DNA from: Gautieria morchelliformis
Taxonomy: Eukaryota; Basidiomycota; Agaricomycetes; Gomphales; Gomphaceae
Length of the DNA stretch: 64,000 nt
Assembly (NCBI GenBank): GCA_015179125.1
Contig: WHVA01000157.1
Span: 62,001 to 126,000 of the forward strand
Direction: 5' to 3'
This document shows positions 30,812 to 42,459 of this stretch, one piece after another. The translations under genes and the position numbers were made by a program. The notes beneath the pieces are model-generated. The model worked only from the letters and a program-made list of their open reading frames with translations, was not told the DNA's origin and searched no databases. Position 1 is the first letter of the stretch, and each line of letters begins with the position of its first letter.

Positions 30812-31700
30812 AGGCGGCGATGGGGCGGATCGGGAGCGACGACATGGTGGTGGAGGATGGGACGCGGAGGCTGCGCCACCCCCGCTCCGCGCGCGACACC
30901 TCGTCGCCTCCACATTTCTCTTACCCCGGCACACCGCACCTCACGCCCTCATCCCCACCCCATCATCACCTTCACACCCCTCACCCCGCGCGTCACCGCC
31001 GACATTCACGTTCCATGTGCCCCCTCACCGCGGAACCGTCCATGCCTCCCTGGCCATAGTTTCCTCTACGGAGTATAGCAGCCATTTTGTTGCTCGGAAT
31101 GATCTGTATGTGACCGTTGGTGCGATGTACGCGTACCACAGAACGAAGATAGGCAATAACGTCGCGTCGCGGACGTGGATATATAGTCGAGGTGCCTTGC
31201 ATGGTGTGGATGTCTGACGAGCCTGAACTTGCACGAACCCGCACCAATCGACAACATTACTACCTCATGCCTTCCAGTAACACCTATCCAGCCCCTCTCC
31301 TGCGAATCCACCCAACTGGCATGCATGAGCCCTACGTGACCAGCGTAAAGCAAGATATCGATCTACCAGATTCATGTCGATCCCCGTGCAGTGTTGTCCA
31401 TGAATTGCAGCAATCGGTAGCCGCGCAACAGCGCCGTCCCCGACTCTGTTCATCTCTTCATAGCGCGGGATATAAAAAGAGCACAGCCAAAAATAACGAT
31501 GCGGGGGAAAAATTGATCATGCCGAACCCGAGAGAATGATGGGAATCGCGGAAAAGTACTAATACAATATCACCGGCAAATGATGAGAATAAGGACAGAC
31601 AATCTTACAAGAGGCCGAGATAATGTCAACAAAAAAGCGTGAAATGTGACCGGCATAGTAACAGATAGAGCAGGGATATTCAAAAGAGGGTAAAACGTTT
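30812..31700. other. Unassigned GC-rich segment
   Basis: Pro/Arg-rich frames are open on both strands, which is typical of GC-rich non-coding DNA. I see no convincing exon. Confidence 0.3.
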
Positions 31701-32420
31701 CATACAGCATAATCTTTGCAGGAACGGTCGGCATCCTTTGAGGTTGTGTCGACAGAACCCTCCCCTCTTTCAGTCGGACTCCGGCTGAAGTCTAACGACA
31801 GTGACAATGCCACGTCACATACTAGCTCCCGCTCCAACTCTTCAACTTCACGCGCATCGAGTTACGCGTTAGCTCTGCTTCAGGTTTGCCCCTGCCGCTG
31901 GAGTATCGTGTTTTCTTGGGAGGCTCATTCCTGTGATGAGACGCTGCGAAAAACACTACCTGATGTAATGATCAGTCAGCTTTTCAGAGTCGCTTACCTC
32001 ACTTTCTGGACCATGACTGGTGCTGCACACAGCACCACGGTTCCGAACTGGCGTCGTGTCCAACCATTCCTGTGCTAAGCCGCTACGAAGCAGCTTGAGG
32101 GCTTAATCGACTCACTAGCTTTGCGCTTTTCGCTTACAGACCATCATTCCCCAATTCGAGGACTGGTGCCTGCGGCTGGCCAAACCTTGGGTGGCCATGA
32201 TGGACGTATTATTTCACGGATCTGTGATATACATGCCTCGAATACCTCCTCCGAGTATCATGGTACCTTGCAACTCAAACGAACTGACCCTTCGTATGCC
32301 ACCCCATTCGGACCTACCGCAACTGCCTCCTGGTACAGCTCCTCTTATGCATTCTGAAAGCAATAACCAAGCCCCCCCCTCATCGATCGTCGTCCTTTTC
32401 TTCCTCTGGTATATGTGCAC
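31701..32420 (+). other. Possible exons, unassigned
   Basis: A Ser-rich frame (31,716-31,881, with SNDSDNATSHTSSRSNSS) ends at a possible donor (CAG/GTTTGC). A later frame near 32,140-32,360 gives IIPQFEDWCLRLAKPW, then VIYMPRIPPPSIM. These may be exons of one decayed gene. No family is recognised. Confidence 0.25.
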
Positions 32421-32835
32421 CCTCCCTGTGCTAAGGAAGCGCTGCCTGCGGGCTGGCCCCGCAGCAGCAGCGCCCATGATCTGCACCATCTGCACCAGCT
32501 CTCTCTTGCGCCCGACATGGTTGGTCATCTGATTGTAAGCACGACACTGCCCTCGCCAACACTGACCACCGGAACGATTGAAAGAAAACCGCGTTTAGCC
32601 AACTGGCAATGCTGGCAAAACATCTCCGGTGAAAGAAAATCGCAGACCAAACTAACTTGGTGCGCATGTCTTTGGGCCATCCCCAGCATGTGGTTTTCGT
32701 AAGCTGGGTCTGCGCATCTCTCACTAATACTGACCAATTTACGACGATTGAAATCCCCGGCTCACCGACTGGCAATGCAGACGAACCAACCTTTGCCAAA
32801 GCCACTTCGTATTTATCCTCCTGCAGCACGTCTCA

Positions 32836-33210
32836 ATGTCCTCCATTCCATTCCACCCTCGTCTCATTTTCACAAGTAAGTCTCGTGCGTTGAAACGTAT
32901 TCACTCAGACTTACGGCGCTTGTCCGAATGTTCAGTGTGCATCACTGTTGTAGGCGGCGAGACTAAGTACCTAGGCTGCGGCTGTATCTCGCGCCCTTAC
33001 ACAACCGAAGAAGACTGTCTGAGCTCCCGCTGCCTGAAAAGCCAGAGTCATGTCTGGGACTGCACTCATGGGTACCAGGCTAATTGTCGTGCATGCGTGC
33101 ACGCAGGAGCGGCGTGCGCCCGTCACCATTCGTGCCGCGCGCATGACGGCTATCAGCAGCGCTTTACCCACACCAGTTTGAGTGCGTGCAGCGATCACCG
33201 TCGACGTTAA
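32836..33210 (+). CDS. Cysteine-rich small ORF
   Basis: Within a frame ending at 33,210 there is a cysteine/histidine cluster: GCGCISRPYTTEEDC, SSRCLKSQSHVWDC, and CRACVHAGAACARHHSC. The C-x-C...C...C...H...C spacing resembles zinc-binding clusters in uncharacterised basidiomycete proteins. The start is uncertain because upstream coding is unclear; it may be the last exon of a larger gene. Confidence 0.35.
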   Translation: MSSIPFHPRLIFTSKSRALKRIHSDLRRLSECSVCITVVGGETKYLGCGCISRPYTTEEDCLSSRCLKSQSHVWDCTHGYQANCRACVHAGAACARHHSCRAHDGYQQRFTHTSLSACSDHRRR

Positions 33211-33650
33211 TAGTGGCCATTGTGCGTTTTCTGGATGTCATTCCTGCCTCTCTCACTGACACCCCGTGACGCTTAGGTTGTAGTCCCAGAATAGATGTCT
33301 ACGGGGCTCACCCAAGTCCAGGACGTGTTTTTGACGCGGTCCTGTTATCTATATTCTTTTTTATGCTCCCGTCCCCGCGTTATGTATCTCCCTCCATCCC
33401 CATGCCTATTGATTTCCTCCTATGCCCATTAATGGTTCTTATAACTTTCGTGGATTGTAAGACCAGTCGGGGGGCGCTTGAAGATGAAGATATTACCGGT
33501 GCAGGGACATTCCTCCTCGGGGGTCATCGGGGGGTCACGATCACGAACTAAACGAGCTTGATCATTTCGGATATAGATATACCCCTGAGTGATTGGGAGT
33601 CTACGGCTTCGGACTGCTCATCGAGGGTGAAGGTTGATCATTTACAGAGC
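33211..33650. other. No supported gene
   Basis: Short ORFs only; no recognisable RNA, repeat or regulatory structure. Confidence 0.35.
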
Positions 33651-33651
33651 C

Positions 33652-33760
33652 GTGATGCTTGCAAGACTGTCGGCAGCTGATATTATTAAAGTGGACTTGC
33701 CGACGCCTCCCGCTACAATTACTAGCACTTTGGGCTCCTTACCAATAAATGGTCCAGTTT
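33652..33760 (-). pseudogene. P-loop NTPase fragment
   Basis: Read leftwards from about 33,745, the frame gives EPKVLVIVAGGVGKSTLIIS and ends at a TAA near 33,652. The AGGVGKST motif is a Walker A loop on a beta strand, as in fungal G-domain or AAA-type proteins. Only about 35 residues are present; the rest of the gene is missing. Confidence 0.45.
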
Positions 33761-34210
33761 CACATGCCATTATTTGATCCATAGCTTGGGATACTGGCTG
33801 TTTTGAACTTTGCTTGTGGTGGCTAGTGGAGAAATAGACTTATATTTGCAAGCAGGGGCTGTTGTCATTATTAACAAAGTCAAGGAAATGTCTTGATATG
33901 TAATTTTAAAATATACAGTATACAGTATGTTACGCACTAACACGTTGAAGGCAACATGGACGGTAACATATGAAGTACAGCAAAGTACCAATCCCAAAGA
34001 CAGTAAGACCCCCAATAATGCATACTACCAATAATGCATAACCCCTGGTAATGCATAGAAAAGTTGTCCACCAGTGTGGTAGTTAGAAAATTACTTAGAG
34101 CCTTGCATAATGCATAACACATAACAGATTTGGCAAATTTAATTATAATATGCATTATCACAGGTGCAGTTTCAGCGCTTCAGAAGCCCAAACTGGGACA
34201 AACTCTCCAC

Positions 34211-35062
34211 ATGGACCTCAGCAAACCAGCTGAATGGGCATGTGGCTCTAACGGAGAGCTTCTTGATGCTTCTGAGATGGAATGGAATGATGGACCAGTC
34301 ATGCCTGGTTGTGCAGCCGACCCATCGGAGCTCATGCCATTGGTTGTCATGGAATCCAAATCGCAAGAGCAGGATCTTACCGGGAATGTAAAGATAATCC
34401 AACAGAAGCCGGTGCATCATAGAAGGACAGTATCCTCAGCTATTGTAACAACCAAAATGAGGTCTCGGTCAAATCTTACTCTTAAGGACAAGATTGACAT
34501 TATTCAGTCCATGGTTGACAGACACTATCCACAGATTACCCAAAAGACTGTCATCAAACATTTTCACTCACAATTCCCTGGTATAAAACAGCACACCATC
34601 TCAAGGATCTGGAATGAGCGTGCCCAGCTCCTTAAACATGTGGCAAAGAATCCAAGTGACTTGGTGTTTACCTGTAAACATCAGGTGGAGCCCCTTGAGC
34701 TTGACAATGTGTTGAAGAAGTGGGCACTGCAGGCACTAGGGAAAGGGTCAAAGTTGACAGGCGATCTCATATGGACAGAAGCATATGCCTTTCAAGAACT
34801 TCTCCGTGTGCCACTTACCGAGAGACTATCGTTCTCTAGTGGTTGGCTTGATTCTTTCAAGCAACGGATGAATTTAAAACAATTCAAGTCACATGGCGAG
34901 GTAGGATCTGTAAAGGAGACAAATGTAGCAGCCGCAATCACATGGATATGCAAAATAACAGATGGATACGCACTCAAGGACATATTTAATGCAGATGAAA
35001 CATGGCTTTTTTTTTTGTATGCCACCAGACCATGGACTGGCATTAGAACAGATGTCAAATGA
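34211..35062 (+). pseudogene. Tigger/pogo transposase, N-terminal half
   Basis: From the ATG at 34,211, an acidic leader is followed by a CENP-B/psq-type helix-turn-helix (RSRSNLTLKDKIDIIQSM). A second Tc5-type DNA-binding domain (KWALQALGKGSKLTGDLIW, SSGWLDSFKQRMNL) comes next, then the first catalytic Asp of the DDE core in IFNADETWLFF. A 10-T run at 35,007-35,016 then shifts the frame. In the next frame the expected continuation (MPPDHGLALEQMS) is present for about 15 residues before the inversion point. DDE transposases of this family cut and paste at TA sites. Confidence 0.82.
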
Positions 35063-35750
35063 CAATGATTGTGGTATGGGGCAGCAAGGGGGAGTTGGTG
35101 AAGAGCAGACTGCCATCCAAAGCTTGAGGGTTCACTCTTTTGGTATGTTTCCAGCAGGCTGCAATTGTTTCAGTGGTTATCACTCCCCAGGCTTCACCTG
35201 CCATCCTCATCGCCATCAGCTGGTCAATCCACCATATGTCCTGCTCACCCATCTCCTCTCTTTCGATCACATGCCTAATGTAGAACCTACGATAGTGGGA
35301 TTTGAACACCGCTATGATTCCAGCATCACAGGGCTGAATCCAGGACATCATATTTGGGTCCAGGAATTCCACTCGAACATGGGTAAGCGTCGTAGAGTAG
35401 CAGATGTGTGAAGGTGCGTTATCAATCAACAACCGGATCTTGCATTGCTGATGTTGCATATCCTCATTTAAGCCTGACAGCCAACTTGAAATCCAGAGAG
35501 CCACATTTTTTTTCTTCCTTGCACACACCATTACTCACTGCTGAAATATGCTCCCAACCATCCAGGCCTTTTTGTTCCAGTAGTAATTGAAGCCAAGTTG
35601 TGCACTGGTCTTTTTTTGGAAGCACTGAGGCCATTGTGCATGCCCTATAACTAGAGGTGCCAACTTCGTACTGCCATCTGCACTCACTCCAAAGAGGTAA
35701 GTGATCCACGTCTTGTCTCCTTTAATGCCTCCAAGCTCAGCAGCCAGATC
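35055..35750 (-). pseudogene. Tigger/pogo transposase, inverted C-terminal half
   Basis: Minus-strand coding continues the same protein: GIKGDKTWITYLFGVSADGS, KLAPLVIGHAQWPQCFQKK, LGFNYYWNKKAWM. After a frame break near 35,533 it gives LLIDNAPSHICYS, which holds the second catalytic Asp, and NMMSWIQPCDAGIIAVFKSH (third acidic position). The stretch ends against the plus-strand half at about 35,060. The protein can be followed from one half to the other only if one piece is flipped. Confidence 0.82.
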
Positions 35751-35799
35751 CAGCCTAGGACCAGTAATGAGAAGATCCATGAGAGATTATATAGGGACC

Positions 35800-36063
35800 C
35801 CAGACATCACGGGGATCAAGAGCAGAATGAGCATATGTGTAGTACTCCTTCTTAACCTGTATTGCAATTGCACCAATTCTGACAGCATAGACGCGGTCCA
35901 GAGACACTTACAGAAACAAACGGTGGGAGGAAACCCAGAGGAAGCAGAAGTGGGAAAGACGATATGGCTGGGTGATTTCAACAGACATCACCCTATGTGG
36001 GATGAGACTAGGAATTCACACCTCTTCATGGGGGCCAATCTAGACGAAGCACAAATCTTGCTA
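35800..36063 (+). pseudogene. LINE endonuclease fragment
   Basis: Contains LLNLYCNCTNSDSIDAVQRH and WLGDFNRHHPMWDETRNSHL. This is the apurinic-type endonuclease core of the same LINE family as 36,221-42,490 (compare WLGDFNRHHPMWDELRNSHL near 38,584). It is cut at both ends and lies between the inverted transposase and a piece of the coiled-coil host gene. Confidence 0.85.
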
Positions 36064-36220
36064 CACGAGCGACTGGTGTTGCTGGAGATGTTGACTGAGC
36101 CTCGCTCAGCGGAATGGAATCGGCAATGGGGGGTGTGGGAGAAACTGGCCGTTCAGCAGCTTTGTGAAGAACTTTTCTCGCCACCGTCAATGATCGTATG
36201 CATGATTTAAGGTGCTGCTT
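36064..36220 (-). pseudogene. Coiled-coil host gene, part left of the LINE
   Basis: Reading leftwards from the target duplication (36,209-36,220), the frame gives HLKSCIRSLTVARKVLHKAA, then ERPVSPTPPIADSIPLSEAQ. It joins in frame to the part at 42,491-42,697 (EHQALYDNKQHL) once the LINE and one copy of the duplication are disregarded. The sequence is lost at about 36,064, where LINE endonuclease DNA begins. Confidence 0.7.
36209..36220. repeat. LINE copy 2 target duplication, left
   Basis: AAGGTGCTGCTT here and again at 42,491-42,502, directly after the poly-A. A 10-12 bp duplication is typical of target-primed insertion; the first two A bases are ambiguous with the tail. Confidence 0.88.
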
Positions 36221-36366
36221 GAGGTGAATTTTCTCACGCTTACCACCACACCCACAAACCAAAAATCACCTTTCCTACCTATTCACTTGCTAAAAAGCAC
36301 CCAAATTCATCGCTGGCCACAGTCAGCGGTGACATCCAGCTTCCGTGAAAAGAAGCAACCGAAACG

Positions 36367-38120
36367 ATGCCGCCAAGCGTCAACCCCCAGGTGCCCGCCA
36401 CATCACAGGCTCGCACGAGAGCAGGCACCACACAGCAGACCAGCAGCAGAACCAGAGCTGATCTATTGCTAGAGCCAAACATATCAGTGTGAACGAGGGA
36501 GCAAGCCAGGCATTTCCTCAACAAGCAAGGTTACTATTCAAAAGACGACCCGCTGTCGGTGGAACAGCTGAGCTACGCCCTCCTATCGCTCGCACACAAC
36601 GTCAGTGGGAAGACCTTGCAGGAGGGAGTGAGAGCGGTCGCCATACTAATGCTAGAAGAAGCAGCGAGGGTAACGGGAGCAACAGTAATGCGGCACGTCG
36701 AAAAGCACCTCAAGCCGACCCTTGCAAAAATGGAGGAGGCAGTCCAGAACGTGAAAGAGACGACGGAGCTGGCAAAAATGATGACAGAAGGGACAAGCAA
36801 CGTCATAGAGCACCTCCACACCATGGGCGGGTGGAAGCAGCAAGAGGAGGGAAGCGGAGCGAGAGGAGCTACATACGCGGCTGCACTTAAAGGTAACGTA
36901 CCGTTTTCACACCTAACAATTTGGCGAAAGTGAAAGCGAAGGCGAGACAAAAGATAATAGACGGAGACCCACAAGGGGAACAGAATGAGCTCAGCAGATT
37001 GACAGAACAGGAGCTAGTGGCGAAAGCAAACGAAGAGATAGAAACCTAGAGGAAGATCACGAGCGCACCGACATAATCTTCATTGGAGCCAAGAAGCTCG
37101 CGAACGGGAGTAGTACTCAACATGGAGACTGAGGAGGCGGCGAGATGGGTCAGAGCAAACAAGAACACGTTCCTAAGAAAATTCAGTGGGACGGCTATAA
37201 TAAAAGATCGCGCTCTATCGGTAATAGTGGAATATGTGCCGCTAAGCCACTCACCTGACGCACTGGCCGAGATGAGGAAGATCGAACGGGACTCGAAGCT
37301 CCCGATAGGCACCCTACTATCCACCAGGTGGATAAAACCCGTGCATAGAAGGACGGCGGGACAAAAATCCACCCACATCATAGCAAAATTTTCCACCACA
37401 GAGTCAGCAAACCAAAGTATAAGGGATGGGTTAATAGTGGCGTGGAAAAGAACGTGGGCCAGAAGAATGAAGAGGGAACCACAGCGGTGCCTTAAGTGTC
37501 AGAGATATAACGCGCGACACATCGCAGCCGAATGCAATGGCAGAGGAACGTGTGGGACGTGCGGCGGGGAGCACAGAACAGCTGAGTGCGAGGAAAGTGA
37601 CCCGAGCCGATTCAAATATGTAAACTGCGACAAAAACGGCCATGCATCATGGGATAGAACCTGTCCGGTCTTCAAAGCAGCGTGCGCAGCGACAGAAAAG
37701 GGAGATCCGGAACACACATACAGGTTTTTCCCCAACGACGACCTATGGACGTGGGAACAGCAAGGAGAAGCAGAGGACGCCATAGATGCGGGAGAGTTAA
37801 TAAAAAGGGTCAGGGAACAAGAGGACAGGAGATGGAGAGAGACGGAAATAGAGACCCAACTTGGAAGACAGACATGCGACCGCAGTAATGAGAGATGGCA
37901 AATGGAACAGGAGAACCCGCGAAATAGAGGGAGAATGGAAAGCAGAGGAAGCACACGGGGAAGAAGGCGAGGGGCGAACCCGCAAGTCAGACATATGGAT
38001 CAAGGGTGGCAGGAAAAACATCAGAACGAGGGTCAGCAAAGCCGACTGGATCACTATGGAATTGGGCCTAGCCGCGAGCAGACAAAACAATACAACAGGA
38101 TGGCAACGACAACAACCTAA
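36367..38120 (+). pseudogene. LINE copy 2 ORF1 (Gag-like)
   Basis: Starts MPPSVNPQVPATSQ at 36,367. A TGA at 36,484 interrupts the first 120 residues, and a frame change near 36,915 and a stop near 37,047 separate this from the main block (37,083-38,120). That block has a central region (VRANKNTFLRKFSG, LSVIVEYVPLS) and three zinc knuckles: CLKCQRYNARHIAAEC, CGTCGGEHRTAEC, and a third (NCDKNGHASWDRTC) in which the first Cys is replaced. A basic Arg-rich tail follows. LINE ORF1 proteins bind element RNA in the RNP. Confidence 0.82.
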
Positions 38121-38127
38121 GCCAGGG

Positions 38128-39027
38128 ATGAACGTGGAGAATCAACAGATACAAAAATTGAGAATCAGACAACAAAATCTTAACAAGTCGTTGACAGAGA
38201 CAGTGGAGATGCTAGCTAAGTGCTCACCCGACCGATACGATCTACTCGCGATCCAGGAACCATACATTGACTTTCTGGGAAATTCTAGGGCCACACATGG
38301 CTGGTATTCGGTGTACCCGAAAACACACTTTCAAGAGGGAGGGCCGTGAACGAGATCGAAGATACTGATAAATAAAAGGATAGCCACGAGTGCTTGGGAA
38401 GCGGTGGAAGTAGGCTCACCAGACGTCACAGCAGTGAAAATCAAGACAAATATGGGTGACATTCTGGTGGTCAATATATATGCTGACTGCACTCGATCAG
38501 ACAGTATAAGAGCCATACGGAGACACGTACAGCAGCGAGCAGCAGAAGAGAACGCACACGAACGTGGGATAGAAGGGATGGTATGGCTCGGGGATTTCAA
38601 CAGACATCACCCCATGTGGGACGAGCTGCGCAACTCCCACCTCTTCACCAGGGCCAACCTGGACGGGGCGCAAGTACTACTAGACGCTATAGCTGAACAT
38701 GGGCTGCACATGGCGCTACCCAAGGATGTACCTACACTCAAGGCGATGGCAATGGGAAACTACACTTGAACTGATAATGTGTTTTCTTCATCCCCGCTCA
38801 TAGAAAACATAATCAGTTGCGTTACAGTACTGGAGGAACGCCCGCCGAAAACAGACCATCTCCCAATCGATACCACGTTCGATGTCACCGTCAAAACTAG
38901 CACACAGGGCCCGAAACCAAATTATAGACAGGTAGATTGGAAGGAATACAAAATAATGCTCGAAGCTAAGTTGGAAGAAAAGATCAGCAAACCCACGCCG
39001 CTCACCTCCCAACAGTTCCACCACCAC
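38128..39027 (+). pseudogene. LINE copy 2 ORF2 endonuclease
   Basis: ATG at 38,128, just after ORF1. Endonuclease motifs: LRIRQQNLNKS (catalytic Asn), LLAIQEPYI (catalytic Glu), VVNIYADC, WLGDFNRHHPMWD (Asp/Asn) and KTDHLPID (the terminal DH pair). Stops at about 38,347 and 38,767. This APE-type nuclease nicks the target DNA. The solo LTR begins at 39,028. Confidence 0.86.
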
Positions 39028-39240
39028 TGTAAATAACCTGTATATCTACATGTACACTAGTTATTACATAACCCCAGTGGGCCCCTTAGGGACCCACTGT
39101 ATAGTTTATGCGTGGGAACCGGCTAGCGGTCCCCATCGCATCTTACCCTTACACTGTCACTACGTAGCATCAGAATACCACACATTGGTCAAGTTCTGTC
39201 GTGCTCTTGTGACTTAAGGCTTAAGATAGACATCTTTACA
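39028..39240 (+). repeat. Solo LTR inside the LINE
   Basis: 213 bp, TGTAAATAACC to CTTTACA, flanked by ACCAC at 39,023-39,027 and 39,241-39,245. It is the same family as the LTR at 15,651-15,865. LINE coding resumes in frame after the second ACCAC, so the insertion and later LTR-LTR recombination are clear. Confidence 0.93.
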
Positions 39241-39245
39241 ACCAC

Positions 39246-42200
39246 CTGCAAGAGCTGGTCACAGCTATTTTAGAAACCACAGAGGAGATGGTACCAAAAA
39301 GCAGGCCATCAGCGTATGCGAAACGCTGGTGGTCCCTGCAACTGACACAAGTCAGAATGGAAACAAGGCGGCTCGGAAGGAAATCATATGTGAACAGGAG
39401 AGATCCAACACATGTGGCGCACAAGGAATACAGGACAGCTAGGAACCGCTACGCTGAGGCCATAGAAAATTCAAAAAGGGAGCACTGGAGAGACTTTCTC
39501 GAAAGTATAAACCAAAAGATGATATGGACCGCACACAGATATGCCTCGGCAGACACAAGCGATGGGGGGCAGACACGCGTCCCAACATTGACGGCACAGA
39601 AGGCAAATGGCACAAAGACCATAGCAGAAACCAATGAACGGAAGGCAGAGATGCTATTCACTACCTTCTTCCCCAAACCAGGGAACACGCCAGAGCAAAT
39701 ACCGACCCAATACGAGTACCCTCCACCAGTGTTCGAATTCCGACCAATATCAGACGAACAAATCCGAAGAGCTGTAGACAACCTCAACCGATTTAAAGCA
39801 CCGGGAGAGAACGGTATCCCAAATGAGCTCATAAAACAATGTATTGACGTCCTTCTACCCTACATAGGTCCTCTGTTTCGTGCAACGTTCGACCTGCGAG
39901 TATACCCGGCAGAATGGAGAAACTCCACTACGAAAGTCCTTTGGAAACCAGGAAAAGCCAATTATACTGCTCCTGGAGCATATTGACCGATCGCCCTATT
40001 GGACACTATAGGAAAAGTGTTATCAGCATGCATTGCAGAGGATCTGGTAAAGATGACGGAAAAGCATCGGCTCTTACCAGATAACCATTTCGGATGCAGG
40101 CCGGGAAGAACGACAACCGACGCAGTGCACTACGTAGTAGCAGAGGCGAAGGAAGCATGGAGGAGGGGAAAGGTATTGGGGGTATTATACCTGGACATCA
40201 AGGGAGCATTCCCAAGCATCATGCTGGATAGATTGACTCACAATATGCGCAAAAGGGGAATACCTAGGGAATACATGGACTGGATACAAAGAAAGGTCCA
40301 GAACAGACTTACAACTGTCAGCTTCGAGGACTACATGTCGGTGACCAGACCTATTGAGCGCGGCATGGACCAAGGATGCCCTCTATCCGCAATTGCGTAT
40401 CAGTTCTATAACAGCGACCTGGTAGACATGGTGCGGGGGAAGAAGGGCGAGGGATGCGTAGGTTTCGTAGACGACACCACCATCTTCGCAGAGGGATAAG
40501 ACCTCAGAGAGGCATTCGAGAAACTCACAGACATAATGATCAGACCAGGCGGAGCGTACAGCTGGGTGGAGAACCACCACTGTCAATTTGCAGTGGAAAA
40601 ATTTGGCTTGATGGGGCTAACCAGATGCAGAGAGAAGGATCCATCCAAGCCAGGCAGAACCAGGCCGACAGCGAGACCATCGACAAGGATAGGGCAACAC
40701 ATCGTAAAGCCCACGGCAACACACAAATTCCTGGGGGTGATAATGGACCAGGAATTGAGGTTCAGGGACCATGTCAACTACGCGCTGAAGAAGGGAGAAG
40801 CGTACATAGGCCAATACAGAAGGCTCGCAAAGCCCTCGAGAGGCATAACAGCTAAGCATATGAGATACTTAACAGTAGCGGTCCCAAGGATGTTGTATGC
40901 GGTTGATATATTTCTTGTACCTGCTACAGAAAGGAGCAAAGGAACTAAAGGCTTCGTGAACAAGCTAGCCAGAATACAACGGCAGGCGGCACTGGACATA
41001 ACAGGAGCGCTCAGAACTACGGCCAGCGACACGTTGGACGCACACGCCAACCTCCTCCCATTTCCACTGTTGGTGGCCAAAGTAGTGCATAGAGCGGCAG
41101 CTAGAATCGCATGCCTACCTCCAAATCATCCGCTAGCAGAGAAGGCGAACAAAGCGGCAAAAAGATACGTGAAACGCCACCGATCGCCGTTACACGAGAT
41201 AATGCACGCGTTCAGCTTAGAGCCGAAAAAGATGGAGAAAATCCTGACCGTAGTGCACGGACCCAAGTGGGCGCCGGCCTTCAGCGTAAGAGTCCCACCA
41301 AACAAGGACATAGCGAAGGAAGAGCTAAACACGGACGAAGCGGAGGTGGTGGTCTACACGGACGGATCGAGCATAGAGGGCGCTGTGGGGGAAGCAGCCG
41401 TGCTGTATAGGAATGGAAGAGAACAGAGGTCGGCGAGACTATACCTGGGCCCGGACAGTGAGCACACAGTATTCGAGGCCGAACTGGCAGCGGCGGCCAT
41501 GGGAGCGAAGATGTTGACAACGGAGAGGGGCGGAAGGTACACAATAGCACTAGACAGCCAAGCAGCGATCCAAACAACCCGCAAGGAAAAAGCCATCCCC
41601 GGACAATACCTTATCAATGCGCTACACAGAGAAGTACAGAATATCGTAGAACGGCAGACAGGAGCCAAGGTGGTTATGAGGTGGGTACCAGGGCACGAAG
41701 GAGTGAGAGGGAACGAAAGGGCGGACGCAGAGGCAAAGAAGGCAGCAGGGGGACGCACCAGCGAAGAACGACACATACCACCCGAGTGCAGGGGCGCACT
41801 GCCGATAAGCAGAGCGGCGGAGGTTCAACGACACAACACAAAGCTGAAACAGGAGGCACGAGCACAATTCGCTAAGTCCCCTAGAGCTTATTTCGCGCTC
41901 GAGATTGACCCAACGATGCCGTCAGCAGCTTTCTCAAAAATCACAAAAACGATGCCACGGAGGCAGGCGAGCCTACTCATACAACTGAGAACGGGGCACG
42001 TACCACTGAACGACCACCTGTACAAGATAGGAAAGGCTCAGTCGCCCCTTTGCCAAGCCTGCAGGAACGCGCGGGAAACGGTCCATCACTTCCTGTTTCG
42101 ATGCCCGGCCTATAGAGAGCAGAGGAAGAGATTGGAAAAGAAGTCAGAACGCTGTTGGGAGGACACAAAGCGACAGAGCACCTATTCAGGTACATACATG

Positions 42201-42303
42201 ACACGAAACGATTCGAGGAGCAGTACGGAGACGTATCGACGCCACCAAGGAAGGAAAAAACGGGTAGGAGATAGACCGAGGAGAACAGAGGAACGCACAA
42301 CAA
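39246..42303 (+). pseudogene. LINE copy 2 ORF2: RT, RNase H, CCHC
   Basis: RT motifs LNRFKAPGENGIPN, LLPDNHFGCRPGRTTTDA, YLDIKGAFPSI, RGMDQGCPLS and catalytic FVDDTTIFAEG, with stops at 39,984 and 40,498. From 40,536 the frame is open for about 600 codons: thumb, RNase H (VVVYTDGSS, FEAELAAAAMG, YTIALDSQAAIQ, RWVPGHEGVRGNERADAEA), then CQACRNARETVHHFLFRC. Near 42,145 a frame change alters the last 60 residues compared with copy 1. RNase H catalytic Asp and Glu are present. Confidence 0.88.
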
Positions 42304-42428
42304 ATGACACGAATACGCACCTCGCCTACGCAGGCACGGACAAGCTCAGGGCCTAGCCCATCGAGTACAAGCGGAGACAGAGAACGAAGGGAGAGGAGGA
42401 GCGAGAGAACGGCAGAAAATGTAAATAT

Positions 42429-42459
42429 CGTCTTACATAGGGCCCCGCCCCAAAAGACG
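42429..42459 (+). promoter_or_regulatory. LINE 3' UTR hairpin, copy 2
   Basis: CGTCTT at 42,429-42,434 pairs with AAGACG at 42,454-42,459, with GGG/CCC inside. The stem is unchanged from copy 1 at 20,011-20,041 while the loop differs. Confidence 0.55.

Larger units (their letters stand above)
33910..35750. mobile_element. Tigger/pogo-like DNA transposon, rearranged
   Basis: The N-terminal half of a pogo-family transposase is on the plus strand (34,211-35,060) and the C-terminal half on the minus strand (35,740-35,055). One half has been inverted relative to the other. A TA-CAGTATGTTACGCAC sequence near 33,922 could be the left terminal inverted repeat. I could not find its partner on the right, where LINE sequence begins. 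Confidence 0.75.

Noticed and set aside
32190-32900. A confident gene from the overlapping ORFs here
   Set aside because: Exon-like pieces exist, but splice sites and motifs are not consistent enough to name a product.
36652-36974. Minus-strand ORFs opposite LINE ORF1
   Set aside because: Antisense shadows of the LINE coding strand with no supporting motifs.
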